64,000 nucleotides of DNA from Liolophura sinensis (GCF_032854445.1 NC_088301.1:35141187-35205186), one strand, 5' to 3'. Positions 11,701 through 25,390 are shown, counted from the stretch's first letter. Translations and numbers: made by a program. Notes: generated by a model from the sequence alone, not told the origin.

Positions 11701-14700
11701 CGTGCTGGAAAGGTTGGGGATGCAATTCATGGTCTGAATATTGGTAAGTTATATTTTGTCAGACTGTACAAAACATAACAAATACATGATCAAATTTGTT
11801 GACTCATTTTTGATAAACCTCAGCTGCACATCATTCGTCAATAAATGCGAATTACATTTAGTTAATTTTTCCTCATTGCTAAGAAACTCAACCTCAATGC
11901 ACACTGCTCAGTGCTTGTTTATTTGTTTGTGTCTTAAGTGTTTATTGGGTTCACCCTTTGACTGCTTTGAGAAAAGGAAACACTCACTTTTCAGATCCTG
12001 AGCTAAAGATTTAAATGCTGATTAAGGGTGTTCTTTTTTCCTGACACCACTTCCTGCCTTATCAGTATTATCTCATTAACTATGGTGTATGCTGAAGATT
12101 TCTGTCTGTGGTTTGCTTCTGGTGGCAGCGATGTAGTAGAACTACAGGGGTCATGTGCTTTGAGAAGTATGATGTCATACATGTATTTGTAACTGTGTAA
12201 CTGTTTGTTCAAAGTATGATGATGGTTGACAAAAATAGAAGTAAAACCAGTATCCATTATGTGGTGCAGCTGTGTGTCTCTTCTCTAGCTGTAAGTCAGG
12301 AAGTTCGGGGACATTTAGATTAGGATGTACTTAAAAGGAGTGCAGTGATGCAGGGTCTGTGGTTATAGTGAAATTTTAAACCTCAGAAGTTGCTAAGGAA
12401 GGCTCTATACATGTATTAGTAGCCTAAAAATTTAGTGGTACGCGTAATTGTCGCCAAAGAAACATTGAGTGATTTGTTTAAAGTATCTGTTCCAACAATT
12501 TACCAAAAGTTATTAGATGTACGATAAATGTCCTTTTGTTTCACACACCAAGTCTAAATTTTGAGTGTGGTTTGTAGTTGTTATTGATTGAGTACTGCCA
12601 GAGAGCTGGGGTGTTTCAGAATTATGCAGATAGGGACTAAAATGACTAAAGTATGTACATATATCTCCTGTCTCACTAATAAAGTAGTAAGTGTAAGTGT
12701 TTGTAAGACATGCAAGATGGGAACCGTTAATTGTTCTGACAACTTCTATGAATAAAGTACTTTCCATGTATTTCTGTACTCTAATTGAATATTGTATACC
12801 TACATGTATGTATCTTCTGAGGTTATTTGATTTTGTTTCTCTAATCTAGATGAATGCAGTATTAACGTGTGTGGCGAGATTCAGTGTGAAAATGGAGGGC
12901 AGTGTATGGCTAGGTCAGCTGACAAGCACGTCTGCCTCTGTCCCATGGGGACAGCGGGTACACTCTGCCAATCCAGTAAGTGATCTCATGTTGAAGTCTT
13001 ATTAACAAATGAATGAAAAATAGGTCAACAAGTATCCCTGGTATTTTATATGCGTTATGCCTATTTGACAGACTGTGTAGAATTTTGTACTTGTGTGTTT
13101 AGTGAATTAATTTTCATAGTACACATTTTTGGTATAAATTCTATGATTGTTAAATCGTATTACAAGGAGCTTTTGACACGTACCTTCACGAGACTCCCAA
13201 GAATTGGACTGATTTGATTTGACTAATCAGCTCTGTATGTTCATATCCCAATGTGAGCAATTTATTTTCCCTTGCTTTTATTCTAAAAAAACACTCACAT
13301 TTAAATACATAGTTGCATTACATCCTCTTGGTATGCCAAACTGAATTTGAATTACTGAACAAGCTTATGTGATAATTGAAAAAAATCGCATGTGCATTTG
13401 CAAACATTGAAGTGTACCTCTGTGTTTTCTCTATAATAAAATAATGAACTGCGCAGATTTTAACAAGGCTAAGACTTTCATCCATGTTTCTATTGATTGG
13501 CTCTGATAGTAAGGTGGAGAAAAAAAAAACTGTCTTTGAGTAGATGTCAAAGAGTTTGGTGGGAAATTCGATCATGTGGAGACAATTTGTTTGCTGTTCA
13601 AGTCTGTGGATTTCCTGATGTTATTCAGTAGTCACACGCCAAGTTGATCCCTAAAGCCAATAAATCTTAAACAAATAAGCGAGTCAATTCACACTGCACA
13701 TTCAAGACATTTTTACTTGAGGACAAAAGCTGATACTTGCCCAGATAACCTATGATTTTAAAAGTGTCTTTGTTCACACTGCTCACCTATGACAAAAACA
13801 GAAGGAAAAAGGTTGAGTGTTTGTCTTGTTCATGTGGACAAGATCCATATGATGTTAATTGGAACATTCAGAAGTATTGGGCTGTGTTTGTTACCATTTC
13901 CCCATGTCTGTTATAATACATGATTTCATATCTTGGTTATTCTGTAATTTTTTGCATGTGCAGCTCTAATTTCTGGTGGATACATAGTTACAGAGGTGAT
14001 GATGTGTTGTACCTCACATTTACACTACATACTAGATAGGTATACCTGACCTTGGTTTAGGACTTGAACTCCAAGTGTTTTGCATGTGCACTTTTAATTT
14101 TGGGTAGAGTGATACAAAAGTGATGATGTTTCGCACCTTCCATTGGCCCATTTTTTGCAGTTGACATGGTATCTGGGGTACATTCCTTTTGACAATCTGA
14201 CCACCTCTGGTGACAGTTTGATGTCCCACTTTTCTATAAGCCAGAAGTCTCATGTCGGGCTACAGCACTCACCACCTGCTCTACCAACCTTTCATTGTCA
14301 GACTTGGTGGCAGTAGTGGTGCCACTTGTCTACTCCAGTGGTCATTTTAATGGCATGTCAATGGCCACTGACTCCTTCACTGGCCATCAGGAAGCAAATG
14401 GAACACAGCCCCAGTGGAAAAATTTCCCTATACCTACTAAAATACATGTAAATAGGTATGGCTTCATGCCAAGCCAACACCTGTGTATGTGCTGTTTTAA
14501 GTTTGAGTTTACAAAGGTACAGTGATGGGCATTTATCAAGCCTTTCAGTGGTTTCCATGGTAACTGAATTGCCCTTATCCATCCTACATGTATGTGTATT
14601 AATGGTATATAGATAGTCACATTCAATATTTGTTTGGGTCTATAATGAGTTCACCTTTTTTTTTTTTTAATCTTCAGGGGCCATTCAGATTATTACTCCA

Positions 14701-17700
14701 GTTTGCCTCTTAAGTTTCAAGGATTAAAGAAAGATCATGTCTGAAATTAAAACAACATGTACATGTACTAAGTTAATCGTCACAGTCAAACTACTTTAGA
14801 TTCAAGGTGTATTTGGGAATGACCAGGTCTTCAAACTATCTCTTTTCAGCTTTACAACTGCAGTCTTGTTTCTGTTGTGTTATAATGTTGCTGTTGTCTG
14901 TCCTTTCAGGGGTTGATGTCCACATTCCTTCCTTTGATGGACACTCTTACATTCAGTATGAAGGGTTACACAGGACCACGTTGACCTACACTGAGATAGA
15001 AATCATTCTAAAGCCGAAATATCTCAATGGTCTCATACTGTACAATGGGTACACAACAGATCGTAAGGGTGACTTCATTGCTCTGTTGATGCGAGAAGGC
15101 CATGTGGAATTCTCCTTTGACCTAGGAACAGGACCAGCTGTACTGCGGTAAATTCAAAATTGTTTGAACGCATTGCCTCTACATGTATATTCGCATGTAA
15201 ATGTTTATACATTTTAAGCTCGAAGGGGATCAGATGCTGTTGGTGGCGGTGTCCAGTTTGGTTAAAGTTTTTGGCCAACAACAGTACACAGATGGCCAAT
15301 CATCGGGAGCAGTTTGGATATCAAAGATCCATTATGTCTTTTACATCATAGCTAAACATTGTTCTCAGCTATCCACAGAGTTGCAATTGCCTCCCATTGT
15401 ATATGCATTGCCAAATACAGTTTTGCACATCAGACATCTATGGTAAAGTTGTGCACTAACTCCCCACAGTGTCTTTTACACCACAATGATTTACAACTCC
15501 ATAACATGTGATGTAACTGCTCCCCAATCCAGACACATATGATAAAGAGTCATAATTGTGACAATAAGATAATTTTGGTCTTTCCTGTATCAATCATTCT
15601 TCTTTTTTTTTTGGTTTAGAGGTATTTGAATCTAGCACATGACTTGAACATTATGTAGTTTTACAAACTCCTCAATCAGACAAGCTACTGGTATTCTCTG
15701 AATGACTTGTTACATTTGTAAGGCTATTTGTTTGTAAATTTGTAAAGACCACCTGTCTTTCACCAGTATGGCATGAAAGTTTGTACATCTGTGTCACATG
15801 TGGAATAATCCATCTTAGTGTCAGTGCAGTCAGGTATATACATGTACATCTATTTGGAACTATTAAACCTAGCTTCATCAGGTACCTCTTGTCTCCCATT
15901 CACAGCCAAAAATTTGAGAGTTGAACTTGAAAGACAACACTCAAGCAAATGTCTATGTGCATTGATAAAGCATCCCACATAAAATTTATAAAGTTAACCC
16001 TTTTTTTGTGACGTTGGGTAACCAAGACATTGCCTTCAAAGTGATCAAAATTGCTCGCATTAAGGAAATCAAAAGTGATATCATATTATCAATTTTAACT
16101 GGTCAAGTTTTTTCTATATTCCTAGAACACAACTGTTTCAGCTGACATCAAGGGGACACTGTTTTTGCTTTTTAGCCATACAAGTAAAGCAGTTTTGACT
16201 TTCCAGTTTCCCTAACATGGGATATCCCATGACCTAGTAAAAATTTCAGATTAAAAGTTGATTTATGGTGTTACCAAGCTTGTGAGAACAAAATTTTTGT
16301 GTAGATCTGTTTTCATCCCTCTTCCAAAATAACTAAGGTTATCTTATTTGTTATCTTTTGTTTTTAAACCCGCAATCCCCATTGCCAGGGGCTAAACTCC
16401 TACAGAAATAAGAATGTCTACACTATGGACATGTTATATTCAGCTTATCATGTGTGTGATATATATGTAGGCACTAACATTTCCTTTCCAGAAGTGGATT
16501 AGAAAGTATGTCACAAAAATTTAATTTTATTTACTTGATTGTTAAATGACACATTAAAGAATTATTTTATTGCTTATATGCATGTTTGCTGTCGTTTCAG
16601 GAGTCATGAACCAGTGAGCTTGAACGAATGGCATGTTGTCAAAGTGTACCGAACCGGGATGGATGGAGTGCTTGAGGTGGATGACCAGGAAAAGGTGGAA
16701 GCTCTGTCAAAAGGGGCTTACACACAACTTACTCTTCTTCTAGAGCTCTTTGTGGGTGGCCACAAAAATTTTGACCATTTGTCAAAACATGTGAACATTT
16801 CTGATGGTTTTAGGGGTTGTATACAAAAGGTATGTATAACATGGTGTAGCTTTAATATACATGTACATGTAGATGCATATCAGGGTTGGTTTGAAAAACT
16901 TTCCATGAAAAACTTTCAAAAGCCTGTAAATTGAAAGTAGCATTTCCAGGCCTCAAAAAGTCTGGAAAACCATGTTAGTTTGTAGTCAAGCATGGGAAAT
17001 CCTTGAAATTGAGGGCCATCTTGGCACATGTACTATGAACTGAACCACAAAACAAACTACATTCTTCTGAACACAATTGTGTTTTCTCTGACATTGCTTG
17101 AAATTTTTATATTGATTTGAGCTTGTATAAACTGTAGAACAACTATTTCAAGTAGCCTGGGAAATGTGAATTTTGGGCCTGGATAAGATTGAAAAATCCA
17201 GCTGAAATTGGAAATCTTTAAAGTGTACAAATCTTGGACTATCATGACTATGCTATTGGCACATTGTAATCAGGACATCTGTATAACTTTCAGGTCTAAT
17301 ATTCTACCTTCCTTTTTCCTTTGGTGTTTATGAAGAAGGTTATGAAAAACTGTAATTTGAGTGGCTCTGAATAAAATTTAGGTTGATGTTTGGGTGTAAG
17401 CTTAAGTTATTATCATTGCACGGAGGTGTCCTAAATGGCATTCTTTGGAGTTGGGATGTTCTTGTATTTAAATATTGGAATACATATTGCAATATGGATC
17501 TGATTACACTCTCCAAAAGGAAGTAAACTAACCCAGAGAACAGTGTGGAAATCAGGTTCACTAAATTTATGTACGAAAACACGAACTCTTTTTCATTTTT
17601 GGATACGGGGTAGTTCTGATGTTCCTTAGCTACAAGATTTATTTCCCTTGGAAAAATGTTGGATGGTGTACTTCATATACCATCATCACAGGCCATCATC

Positions 17701-20490
17701 TTGAGTTTTGTGACTTGATGATGACTTGATAAATCACTCAAATCAGTACATCTGTGACACATGTGTCTGACAATGTTTCAGGTTGTCATTAACGGGAAAC
17801 CATTGAAGCTAACAGAAGAGGCTCAAGATGGTGTGAACATTGACAATTGTCAGCATCCATGTGTTGGCCAACCTTGCATGAATGGAGGGCTGTGTGAGCC
17901 TATCCAGGACCTCTACAGCTGCAACTGTCCCCTTGGCTACACCAATACCAACTGTGAAGAAAGTATGTTTGTTTTATTGCAGATTTTATAACTAACCAAC
18001 TGGTTTAGATAAATCCTCCCTCTACTCCCAGAATTACAAAGGGATAAGCAGAAAGAGAAGGTTTCTTTGATTGAATAATAAACTGCCTTTTCAGGGTTAC
18101 ACCTAACACCTTACACCTAGCCGAGGCCGTACAAAAACAAATTGCTTTCGTTAGAATTTATTTCTAACGGGAGTCTGACAAATGTCAGCTTAGACAGGTT
18201 ACTGAATTTTGAATGTTAATAGATTCATGAAATGTGATTTCATATATGTATTTTATGAAATGTTGTAAGGCATATAAACACAAGTAAGCTTTTCACGTAT
18301 GTATGGAAGGATTATGGCATTATGGCAAAGTTTCAGTCACCATTTGACAGTTACATTTCACAACTCCCTTGCAGTAACAAAAGTTTTTATTTGAACTCAT
18401 GTAACAGTTAAAATTTTTGCAATGTTGTGCTATACTATACTTTGTAACCTTTTAATGTTTCAGTCGTGGGAAAACAGATCACTGTGCCAAAGTTTCAAAG
18501 ATCAAGCTACCTCAAATTTGTCAACCCTAATATCATTAAGCGGTAAGAAACAAGATTGTTGTTTTTTGTTCATGATGATACATGTACATTGGTTGAATGG
18601 GTGGAACAAAATTGTTTGCACCTTCTTTTATTTAAGGTCTTAATTTTTAATTCAATTTTTTCTTGCAAAAATGTTGTAGTAGTCACAATTAGTAATACAA
18701 GGAATTTGAGGCAAGTGATCATATGGCTGGTTCAAAGTTAAAGAAATGTTCTCTTTTCCAAAAGCATTAGGCCAGCATGTCTGTGTACACATACATGTAC
18801 CTTTAAAATTATTTTCTGGCTTATCTGAAGTTTGTTCTTTCATATATTTTATCAGAGTGGCTGGTAAAAAGATAGACATACAGATGCACATTCAGACATC
18901 AGACCAGAATGGACTCTTGTTTTGGAGTGGACAGGAACCTGCCACACCCAGTAGTGACTTCCTTGCACTAGGTTTTAATGAAGGCGTCTTACAGTTCCGA
19001 TTCAATCTGGGCAGCGGTGAGGCAGTGATACAACACAACACCAGTCAACTGACGGACGGAAATGTTCATGTCATACATGCTCGGAGGTGAGAGTTACCTA
19101 CTGGTAGTGATATGTTCAATTGTTATCCTACCCTACAGTATGCCATGTACATTCATGCACAAAAAACAGTTCAAGGTGACTTCAAACGCCTAAGTCACTA
19201 ATTACTTAACAACACTGCATACATGTACTCTAAATGACATAGAGCCATATCCTAGAAGCTATTACTGCATAATAATGAGTTAAGACTGTTTCAAGCCATA
19301 GTCTATTCCAGATTCACTTTGTATACAGCTGCATGTAATATACATGTACATGTACGTGCACTTTAAATTCTGTCGTGACATTTAGTTTATATGCATAAAC
19401 CTTAGTCAATTTACTAAGACTACTAGCCTAGGGTCATAAGGTAAACATTTATTAAATGAAGTGTTTGTATCTACATGTAATGCTATATTTTTCATACTGG
19501 GCAAGCCTTTTCTCATTTCGTGACCAGTAATGTTTATGGATGGTTTAATCTTTGTGTTGACTGTAGGGTTGGACAAGATGCTTACCTTAGCATTGATGGT
19601 ACAGAAATTTATGAGGGGTCCTCACCTGGAAAGTACAAGTACTTGAACACAAACAGTGAACTTTATATAGGTGAGTATTTCCCAGTCCCTTCCCCTTGTG
19701 CTAGTGGTCATGTTCTATGATCTGGAGTTTCATTTTGTTGTAATGTTAATAGGGCTTTGAATTGACAAAAAAAGAACACTAGTGTAATCCATGCTACATT
19801 TGCATTTACAGTCACCAAGAAAAGGAGAATTGATTTTGGTTCATCCTGTTTTGTATAACTACAATCTTGTGGTATAAATTGTGATGTAGCTGGAATCGTC
19901 CTACCACAAACTTTAAATGATTGGAGAAACAGGGTTCAGTTTTACAAGGCAATTGCAGCATTACATGCATGTATGTAATCTACCATGAGGAGCTTATACT
20001 TATCATACTCTAATGTGGACTGTTTCGTAAGGTGCTCTTACCTCTTCATGCATTTAACTTACAACTCAAGAAACCCATTTTCTGTACATGTGTATGGTAC
20101 ATATATCTTTAGAGAATCCTGTGCCCAGTGCATCATTTTCTTATAAACTTCACTAAACTGTAGACATGTCTTTTAATATATCAGCAAATAGAGAGCTTCT
20201 TTGGCTTGTGTATTATATAGGCCTACATATGTGTAACAATTAGCAAGGCATCTCTAAAATATTACAAAATTATGGAAATATTAGGAAACAAATTTGTTCA
20301 GACCTAAATCTAAAATAATGACTTCATTTGATCCATTTTAGGTGGCATGCAAGATGTTGCCCATCGAACTCGTCGGCGATTTACCACTGGATTTACCGGA
20401 TGTATTTACAAGCTTATTTTGGCAACAGACTATGAAGTCAATCTGATTGGTCAGACAGACAGTGGGAGTAATGTATCCCAGTGTGGTTGA
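8722..20490 (+). CDS. EGFLAM: Pikachurin-like EGF/laminin-G protein, C-terminal exons (partial at 5')
   Basis: Thirteen exons are visible: 8722-8832, 9211-9750, 10245-10446, 11276-11420, 11551-11743, 12850-12975, 14910-15147, 16601-16829, 17782-17962, 18464-18542, 18856-19086, 19567-19670 and 20342-20490 (stop TGA), about 841 residues. Domain order is EGF, low-complexity linker, EGF, LamG1, EGF, LamG2, EGF, LamG3. The last domain contains LYIGGMQDVAHRT, GCIYKLILATDYEVNLI and a C-terminal SQCG, which matches the end of vertebrate pikachurin (GGM..A..T, LSTDY, NTCG). LamG1 has FDCGTGMAV and LamG2 has NEWHVVKVYRTG. Vertebrate pikachurin is a secreted matrix protein that binds dystroglycan at photoreceptor synapses; a role in matrix/dystroglycan binding is inferred here. 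The N-terminal FN3 domains and signal peptide are not seen. Exon 9211-9750 needs two cancelling frameshifts (see its own entry). Perlecan and agrin share the LamG/EGF layout but fit the C-terminus less well. Confidence 0.88.
9211..9750 (+). other. EGFLAM: EGFLAM exon with two cancelling frameshifts
   Basis: The exon enters in phase 1 (GAT VPNLES...) and leaves in phase 1 after a canonical EGF module (C-RGFT-C-RNGGY-C, then C-N-C, then a final C). Reading straight through hits TAG at 9606-9608. The intervening 9482 to about 9638 instead reads well in another frame (NPAYNLRSGMSGPVEISQ ... VQLPPK), whose upstream limit is a TAA at 9479-9481. The apparent events are one missing base in the A-run at 9480-9483 and one extra base near 9633-9641 (AAAGGAGG). 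The net shift is zero, so exon phases agree on both sides. This could be assembly error, an allele, or real change in a tolerant linker. Confidence 0.7.
13951..14145 (+). repeat. Degenerate direct duplication, period about 127 bp
   Basis: Within the EGFLAM intron 12976-14909, the stretch starting TTTGCATGTGCA at 13951 recurs at 14078. It is followed in both places by CTTTTAATTT-like and GTGATGATGT..TGTACC/TCGCACC-like blocks. The copies are diverged. The flanking sequence up to 14400 is non-coding, and no mobile-element ends were recognised. Confidence 0.5.
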
Positions 20491-21081
20491 AATTTTGTCT
20501 GTTAAAATCATGTTTTCTGCTCGCAGTCTTGTCATACGTAGGCAAATCTACATGCATCTACAACTACTGCACAAAGGGGCAATAACTCTGAATATCTCTT
20601 ACAGCTGACAATGTTTCTGTTTGAAAAAAGGCAAGCTGTATCTTACAAGGGAAATAACTCTGTTATACGAGAACAACTCTGTCCTTTGAATTTTCGTTAT
20701 TAAATGCGTCATCCCATTTTTGAGTCACTGTCAAGATTGTTACCAGATTGTCTGTTGACATTGTCACTGTTGATACAACTAAACTTACATGTACACAAGA
20801 ACTTATTAAGTCCAGCATGCTGTTGTAAAGATATACATAGACTATTTTCTACACTGTTGGAATTTTTACCCCTTGTTGTTTTTTCCCAAGATCTCAACTT
20901 TGATGAAGTCATATGCTGATTAGTGGTTTAGATTGCTGTGAAGACTGTACTTCTACTGCATTGTTGCACTGGACACTATGATAATCTCATTAGAATGTAC
21001 ATAAAGAGAGATACAGTTAGCTTCAGCTTTCAACCAATTTAATATGGTCTTCAATACACATGTGCATAATCTGTGACACAT

Positions 21082-21154
<73 letters not shown>

Positions 21155-21660
21155 TAGATATTAGCTTTCATTTGACTGATGTTTATACACTGTTTTTGTG
21201 TTTTGCTATTGCTAGTTTGTAAGTAGATTTGCATTCCTATTCTTTCTTTGGTTCTCGTACATTCATGAAATTCCCTTGACCATTCCATTCTGTGCATACA
21301 AGAAGGAAAGTGTTCTGCTTAATTTATACTATATATCTTTTCTACACAAATCCCAGTTAACATGACATATGTAAATGCTGTGTGTATGTATGTATATACA
21401 TGCATACATGCGCATGTAAATCACTGACTGTGTGGACTGTGTGTGGAATAGTTACTTGTATATTTATTCAGTATTGTATTTAATATCCGGCAAAAGATGA
21501 TGGATGTCATGTTTTGAAGTATTATTCTTGTGCAACTAGAGGACATGTTGGTGGTAAATTGTAAGCAGTTTGTCATAACTGTATTATTTTCTGGGAATAT
21601 GTCAGGTTGATGGTGTAATGCCTGGCATAAATGTCACTCAGTGTATAATAAATGCTATGA
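20491..21660 (+). other. EGFLAM: EGFLAM 3' UTR with candidate polyadenylation signals
   Basis: This is the sequence downstream of the EGFLAM stop. Candidate AATAAA signals lie at 21647-21652 and, further on, at 21878-21883. It contains two copies of a mollusc-typical motif (GGGGCAATAACTCT near 20575 and AGGGAAATAACTCT near 20648) and a long AT/CA microsatellite. The true 3' end cannot be fixed without transcripts. Confidence 0.45.
21084..21154. repeat. (TA)n followed by (CA)n microsatellite
   Basis: About 50 bp of nearly uninterrupted AT/TA dinucleotides run directly into about 20 bp of CA. A minus-strand open frame across it is only a translation of the repeat. Confidence 0.95.
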
Positions 21661-24420
21661 AGGTCGTGTATACATGTACATGTAGATGTTAAGGGTCTTA
21701 ACTGGTTAATCATTGTTTTTGTGGGCTGTCTTGTAACAGTATATTAATGTTTGTGGTATGTATTCATTAGCATAAAACAAAATTGAATAGTTTTGGTTTG
21801 AATCATTATATTCCCTATCATAGTGTTAGACATATATGTTGGTTAACTGTGTCAGTCAAATGTCTTTTTTTGATCAAAATAAAAATCCAAGCATCTTGAG
21901 CTGGTATTTTCTAGTCATAGAGCAAAAATATTGTTTTGCATGAATCAATCAAAATCATTTCCCAAATGTATACATAATATTGTATGTGTTTTCTATAGCT
22001 ACTGTTCTATTTCTTATAATCCAGTTATTCAGTCTTTAGATTAATTTGTATTGTAAAATATTCCATCCATTTTATTGCATGACCTAATTATTTTGACAGG
22101 TTTTTATTTACTATTTCTGTTGGTGTTTTGCGCTACGTTTTTCTCTCCAATATGTCTAAAATTGAATATAGTGAAATATTCAGGAGTAAAACATCAAACA
22201 TATAAAACTTGACACACGTAGTAATCTCTATTGCAAGAGAACCTATCCATCCCTCGACCCTTTTGTAAGAGCAAGAAGATGACGTCGTTTTAAGCAAGAT
22301 TGCATTTTTGTCTTCCATGTTCTGTATGACATGTTTTTATTGGAAATATTTATTTACTTTTCATGCTCTTTCCTCACATGCAAATTAAGATAGTAATATT
22401 CATATGGACTACAGTGCTCCAGGTTTGTGTTAAGACAAAAGTAAATGATTTGTAGAATTGTGCAGTTACATGCAGTTTAGTTAGGAAAGCACTGGATTCT
22501 GGTGGTACTTTGTCAAGGAACATGTTTGATACAAGTTAACTTTACACAGTGGTGTGTCAGTGATATACAGTATGTATAACTGATGGTGAAATATATTTCA
22601 AGTGGATAGTTTTTTCTTCTTCTTCAGGATTTGGATTTTCATTGCTTCCTTAAATGAAAGATCATTTGCAAATTTGATATACCTAATTAATTAATTGATA
22701 TCAGCATATTGTCAACAGTTTTAGAATGCTGATTCTGGGTGTCTTGCTTTCTTGATGTTTTTTTAATTTACTTTTTTAACTAAAAAAGTAGAAAAGTACT
22801 GATGTATGTAGCAAGATAAATAAGGGCTAAAGTGTATAGCTTTGGTTTATGTTTTGACTGGAAACTTAAGACTACATTATATTCAGACATTATACTTAAA
22901 ATTCTTTTCTTTCTGATAATTTGTGATTATTTATAGTCATACTGTAATGCAAAATATATGCACATACTATTCATCACTTTGTATTATTGTCACAATAGTT
23001 TGTCATATCTGGACAACAAGTTGTTCAATCCTGATTTGATTTAGGAGAAGATTTTGAATTATGGACAGATGATGTTGTACATGTATAATAGTATAATGAG
23101 AAATAGCTTCCTTCAATGCATTGTGTTTGAATCTTTTGTGTTGTTATAGAAGAAAATTTATTTGTATTATTTGTTATTGCAACTCTAAACATTTGTACAG
23201 TGAATAGGAGAGAACGGTGATGACTGTAAACTATGTTATTTCTGTTTTGGACATTATTTTGTAATTTTCTATGAATGAAAAAATCTGTTAATTAGTTTTC
23301 TGGCTTGCCATGTATGGCGTTATATAGACAACATAAGAAAGAAAAACTGAAAGACGTTAAAAAAATGAGTTAATTTTACTATAGCTGTTACACTATATTA
23401 ATGTGTAATCACTGATTCATGCCCTGATCTTGTTTATATATATCTTATGTAAGGTATATGAAGTGGCAATTTTTAAAAAATCAGTTTAGTTGAAACATGT
23501 ATTTCATTTGCACTGTTTGAACATAACAAACCTAATTTTGCAAGAGTTATCAATTCCTGTGCTGCTCCAAATCAGTGATTGGCTTTTGTGGTCGAGCAAG
23601 ACCTAGTTCCTGATTCACTGACTGCAGTGTTTAGTCTTGAATGCACTAAGCAGGTTGTCAGGTGTGGTAGGTGGTTTACCGATTTATGCATAATGGAGAA
23701 CATTAGCATATGCATGTTAGCGAAAAATGATGTGCACTATTAAGTTTAGCATTAAAAATGAGTGAAGCTAGTTTTATTTCTCTCATATAAACACTTAGGC
23801 CTACAAGATGGTGGTAAACTAATCACGCCCTGCATGGATACATATTATGTCAATCTGTCAAACAATGTAATCATGTACCCTGCTATTGTCTCCTTGGAAT
23901 TGTGTGCAGAATTTTCATTTGCACAATTGTCGTTGTTTTATCCTAATATTCCTTCACACAGCCTCCATGTAGTGGTGAATTTAATCAGGATTGGTCACAA
24001 AGTTATGTTGACGTGTGTTGTTTGTTTTACGCTTTTCTTTACGTTCTAAAACGTTCTACGTCTGATACGTCAAATAAAGTGAAGTCATTTTAATGCTTGA
24101 GGTATTTTGTTCCTATGTATTATAATTAAAGCCTACTCCAGGTGGTGCTTTTTCTCATGCAAATTGTGGCACCAAATTAAGCAATTGAAATCGCAGTACT
24201 TAACCATGTTGCATTCTTTATTAGCAGAAAGAAGGTTTATGTTGAGAGAAAAATACTAGTAAGCTAAATCTTGTGCCGTCATAATGTGTGCGTGGCTGCT
24301 CAGTTATGTTGGTGCACGTGCAATTCATCGAGTCCAATCACGTGTTGGGAATAATATGAGACAATCCGTAACTTTTTACGGATTTAAGTGCAAAGATTTC
24401 GTCAATATAATGGTAAATAT
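21661..24420. other. Intergenic stretch, nothing recognised
   Basis: AT-rich sequence with no exon-like segment on either strand. The 95-codon open frame at 23762-24049 has no recognisable domain or splice context. A CAAATAAAG-type polyadenylation signal occurs near 24070, but no gene could be tied to it. Confidence 0.5.
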
Positions 24421-24429
24421 ATAAATGAA

Positions 24430-24700
24430 ACACGAGGTGCGGGTTCAAACCAGGCCGCGGACAAAGAATTTATAGATTTCCGGCTCTCATTTGTTGTGCG
24501 GCGTTGGTGCATGTCGATATAAACGTTCGACGACGCTCATGTTTGCGTAGTATAATGTCCGTTGAAGACCATTTGTCTTCCACAAAGATGGTGTGAATGT
24601 TTGAACGCCACATATATGAGAAAGTAGTAAGCAACTTGCCGTTAATGGTAAGTGACACTGGAGTCCCCCATTTCCTTCAACCAAAAAATATAAAGAAAGG
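24430..24700 (+). mobile_element. Putative tRNA-derived SINE, family shared with 51290-51690
   Basis: It begins with a B-box-like GTGCGGGTTCAAACCAGGCC (near 24440). The downstream body contains GTTGAAGACCATTTGTCTTCCAC, an ATATGAGAAA segment and GTAAGCAACTTGCC. The same order (GTTGAAGACCAGTTGTCGTCCAC, ATGTGAGAAA, GTAACTTGCC) recurs at about 51495-51580 behind another B-box-like GGTTTAAACCCAG. Boundaries are approximate and no target-site duplication was found. Confidence 0.5.
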
Positions 24701-25283
24701 AAAACTCGCTAGTGGTGGCAGATGTTCTTCGGAAGCCTGCAGGTTGATGTGTGCTTCTCTCAACGAAGACAACTTCTTGATCTATCTTGATCTCCATGAA
24801 AACGGATTCTATCGCCATAGCTACTCGGAATGTTCTGGATAAGCAGTGCTAATTATATGGCATTGTAGCAATATTTCTAAATATAGCAATATTTTCTGCC
24901 AGCACTTATGAAACTGAATTTTGGTCAGCTGTAGAAATGTTTTATTTCTCTGTAGCATACGAAGGTAGAGAAATAACATTTTCACGATTTCAAGATTCTT
25001 GACTACGAGCATAGTTTGTTTTTCTTGGTACTGGCCGTTAACTTTAATCACCAATTGTTATGATGGAAATCATGTACATCTCCCATACAACAGCTTGTCA
25101 ACAATAACTTTTTTTCTACTCCAAAACTGTAATAGCGGTCGATTTTATAAAGTCATCCCCGCGTACTTTAAAATCATAAATGGGAAGATGATTTTAGAGC
25201 TTATTTTTTGGTCCTATATAGAAATTAATATTTTGACCACCTCATAAATATTATCTTATGAGACATGATACCAATTTTTGCTT

Positions 25284-25390
25284 TCAAGAACTTAGAATGA
25301 ATGAATGAATGACTATGAATGCTTAACGCCACATCAGCAATTTTTCAGTCGTGGCGAGAACAAGTTTAAAACAGGAGCCAGTGACCAAGA
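25284..25390 (-). mobile_element. SINE fragment with (TTCA)n tail
   Basis: On the plus strand this reads AATGAATGAATGAATGACTATGAATGC, then TTAACGCCACATCAGCAATTTTTCAGTCGTGGCGAGAAC. This resembles the 3' part of mollusc SINEs read in reverse, with a tetranucleotide tail at the low-coordinate end. It is only a fragment; family assignment is from memory of mollusc repeats. Confidence 0.45.

Noticed and set aside
8722..20490. Identification of the LamG/EGF gene as perlecan or agrin
   Set aside because: The C-terminal GGM..A..T, LATDY and SQCG block and the LamG2-EGF-LamG3 linker match pikachurin better than either.
20953..21297. Minus-strand open frame of 114 codons
   Set aside because: Its centre is a translation of the TA/CA microsatellite; no domain, splice sites or conservation pattern are seen.
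23762..24049. Plus-strand open frame of 95 codons
   Set aside because: No recognisable domain, no splice context, AT-rich composition like its surroundings.
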